Positions 62,428 through 64,000 of a stretch of DNA of 64,000 nucleotides are shown piece by piece. The stretch spans positions 1-64,000 of the forward strand of contig NZ_JYFE01000048.1 in NCBI RefSeq assembly GCF_000877395.1. The letters run 5' to 3'. The notes beneath the pieces were generated by a model. That model was not told where the DNA came from. It saw only the letters and a program-made list of their open reading frames with translations, and did no database searches. The stretch is from Jannaschia aquimarina. Its GTDB lineage: Bacteria; Pseudomonadota; Alphaproteobacteria; Rhodobacterales; Rhodobacteraceae. Every line of letters starts with the position of its first letter. Position 1 is the first letter of the stretch. The position numbers and the translations under genes were made by a program.

Positions 62428-62985
62428 CTAGTGCAGACGGTCCTTCACCGTCTCAATGGACCTGTCGATCATCTTGTTGGCATCGTCCGACGACATCTGC
62501 TTGGCCAACACTTCGGCGGCGGCGGCCGTCGCGACGGCGATGGCCCGGTCGCGGACATCCTTGATCGCGGCGTTGCGCGCGCTTTCGATCTGGTCCTCGG
62601 CTGCCGTGATCCGACGCTCGACCGAGCTTTCCAAATCCGCTTTCGCCTGAGCCGCGGCGGCCTCGGCCTCCCGCTTGGCGTTGGCAACGATGTCGTCCGC
62701 TTGTTCCTGCGCTTCACGGGTCTTGCGCTCGTAGGAAGCCAGCAGCGACTGCGCTTCCTCCCGGATTGCGCGGGCTTCGTCCAGTTCCTTGCGGATCTGC
62801 TCGGCCCGGTTGTCCAGCATGCCCATCAGCGTCGCCGGCACCTTGAAATAGAGCAGAATGCCGATGAAGATCAGGAAGCCGATCAAGACGACGAAATCGG
62901 TGTTCCGCAGCGAAAAGAACCCGTACTCGCCGGACGCGGCAGCGGCCGGGGTGGCGAGCAGGATCATCGGGATCAGATAGCGCAT
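62428..62985 (-). CDS. atpF: ATP synthase F0 subunit b
   Basis: The peripheral-stalk subunit: one transmembrane segment ([17 protein letters not shown]) after a signal-like N-terminus, then a long charged coiled coil from [15 protein letters not shown] to the end. Length 185. It is the last gene of the operon atpB-atpE-b'-b. Confidence 0.94.
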   Translation of the reverse strand: MRYLIPMILLATPAAAASGEYGFFSLRNTDFVVLIGFLIFIGILLYFKVPATLMGMLDNRAEQIRKELDEARAIREEAQSLLASYERKTREAQEQADDIVANAKREAEAAAAQAKADLESSVERRITAAEDQIESARNAAIKDVRDRAIAVATAAAAEVLAKQMSSDDANKMIDRSIETVKDRLH

Positions 62986-62989
62986 CGGC

Positions 62990-63541
62990 TCAGGCCCCCT
63001 TCACACGGCTGTCGACGGCGGCATCGACCGCCCCCTTGTCGGCAGAACCGCCCAGCGCCTGAACGAGTTCAGCCGCGACGTCCTTGGCGACCTCGGTCAC
63101 CGACTGCGCCGCGCCGGCGCGGATTTCGGCGATCTGCGCCTCGCTCTCGGAGGTGCGTTCCGCGATGCGGGCGTCCGCGTCGGCGATGGCCGCGTCGAGA
63201 TCGGCCTTGATGGCGTCGCGCGCCTCTTGTCCGATGCGGGTCGCCTCCGCGCGCGCATCCGCGAGCGCCTTTTGATAGGTCTCTTCCGCTTCTTCAGCCT
63301 GACGCTTGAAGTCTTCGGCCGCGGCAAGGTCGTTGGACACGGTGCCCGTCCGCTCTGCCAGCACGGCGCCCAGGCGGGGCAGCGCGACGCGGGTCAGAAG
63401 GAAGAAGATGGCCACGAGGGTGACCACAAGCCAGAAGATCTGGTTGCCGAACCAGGCGTCGCAAAGCTGCGGCATCCCGATCGCGTTCCCGATCGAGTTC
63501 ACACAGGCGGAAGCCCCTTCGGTGGCGGCGACATCGGCCAT
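62990..63541 (-). CDS. atpF': ATP synthase F0 subunit b'
   Basis: The second b-type stalk subunit found in photosynthetic bacteria and many alphaproteobacteria. [24 protein letters not shown] is the membrane anchor, followed by a coiled coil rich in Ala and Glu. Length 183. It is 4 bp upstream of atpF, so the two are coupled and form a b'b heterodimer. Confidence 0.94.
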   Translation of the reverse strand: MADVAATEGASACVNSIGNAIGMPQLCDAWFGNQIFWLVVTLVAIFFLLTRVALPRLGAVLAERTGTVSNDLAAAEDFKRQAEEAEETYQKALADARAEATRIGQEARDAIKADLDAAIADADARIAERTSESEAQIAEIRAGAAQSVTEVAKDVAAELVQALGGSADKGAVDAAVDSRVKGA

Positions 63542-63619
63542 GTCAGTCCCCTAGTGAATGGTGTCGAAGGCGGGCGGCCGCTTGGCCCCCCGCCCCTCGC
63601 AAGGATTACGCGGTCTGGA

Positions 63620-63856
63620 TCAGACGGCGAACATCAGCAGCAGCGAGACGAGGAAGGCGAAGATGCCCAAGGCCTCGGCGAAGGCGATACCGATGAAGAG
63701 CGTGGCGGTCTGGGCGCCAGCGGCAGACGGGTTGCGCAGGGCGCCGGCGAGGAAGTTGCCGGCCACGTTGCCCACACCGATGGCGGCGGCACCGGAACCG
63801 ATGGCTGCGAGGCCCGCGCCGATGAACTGGCCCATTTCTGCGACGTTACCTTCCAT
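63620..63856 (-). CDS. atpE: ATP synthase F0 subunit c
   Basis: The proton-carrying ring subunit of 78 residues with two hydrophobic helices. The first holds [18 protein letters not shown], the polar loop is LRNPSA, and the second carries the essential Glu in [15 protein letters not shown]. The sequence is typical for proton (not sodium) coupling. Confidence 0.97.
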   Translation of the reverse strand: MEGNVAEMGQFIGAGLAAIGSGAAAIGVGNVAGNFLAGALRNPSAAGAQTATLFIGIAFAEALGIFAFLVSLLLMFAV

Positions 63857-63907
63857 GGGGTGTCTCCTTACGATTGGAAGATTGGATGTTCTGGGATCCG
63901 GTCCGCG

Positions 63908-64000
63908 TCAGTGATGCGGATGCAGCGCGTCCTTGAGATACACGCAGGTGAGGATCGTGAAGACGTAGGCCTGGATCGCGGCGACCAGCACCTCGAGACC
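63908..64000 (-). CDS. atpB: ATP synthase F0 subunit a, C-terminal end (partial)
   Basis: The last 30 residues, [20 protein letters not shown] then LKDALHPHH, match the final helix of subunit a, which lines the proton channel. The gene continues beyond the window. It is 51 bp upstream of atpE. Confidence 0.93.
   Translation of the reverse strand, partial: GLEVLVAAIQAYVFTILTCVYLKDALHPHH

Overview
The window looks like a contig from an alphaproteobacterium of the Rhodobacterales (Roseobacter/Rhodobacter type). The evidence is high GC, a split ATP synthase operon with separate b' and b subunits, and homologues such as HrpB, MeaB, a DUF3108 protein, an FkbM methyltransferase and a GcvA-type LysR regulator. 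The contig opens with 19 G, probably a sequencing artefact. It ends inside atpB.

There are two core blocks. The left block (1-8826) holds the dTDP-L-rhamnose operon rfbC-rfbB-rfbD-rfbA, a lytic transglycosylase lipoprotein, a lipid acyltransferase, a methyltransferase-glycosyltransferase fusion, a LacI-type repressor, an FkbM methyltransferase and tRNA-Arg(CCT). The right block (52559-64000) holds lepA, a small lipoprotein, a site-2 protease, an NAD-dependent deacylase, a LysR regulator, rpmB, meaB, a DUF3108 protein, hrpB and the F0 genes.

Between them lies about 43.7 kb of accessory DNA. Most of it (about 8.85-50.56 kb) reads as one Tn7-like transposon starting just downstream of the tRNA. 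A TnsA-like protein, a DDE transposase (TniA/TnsB) and an AAA+ regulator (TniB/TnsC) lie at the right end, and a long TniQ/TnsD-like protein lies towards the left. Both ends carry inverted copies of a repeat of the form GACTTCCGTGCCATTG, as expected for transposase binding sites. I find no target duplication, so the exact ends are open.

The cargo is rich in conflict genes: a RelA/SpoT-domain protein, a nitrilase-like gene interrupted by an in-frame TGA, a metallophosphoesterase operon preceded by a candidate structured RNA, a VgrG-toxin-PAAR module, a TcmP/DUF5131 pair, an MNT-HEPN pair behind a near-consensus promoter, a DUF2235 hydrolase, a Rad3/DinG-like helicase followed by a DUF4365-like nuclease, and an FtsH-like AAA+ metalloprotease beside the transposase genes. 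Decay is also visible: two IS3-family copies with different lesions, a GH15 remnant, an interrupted thermonuclease, a broken sigma/anti-sigma operon and a schlafen-like pseudogene.

Outside the right end of the transposon is a decayed REP-associated tyrosine transposase (RAYT), REP palindromes, and a SIR2-domain gene lying exactly between two of those palindromes before lepA resumes the core.
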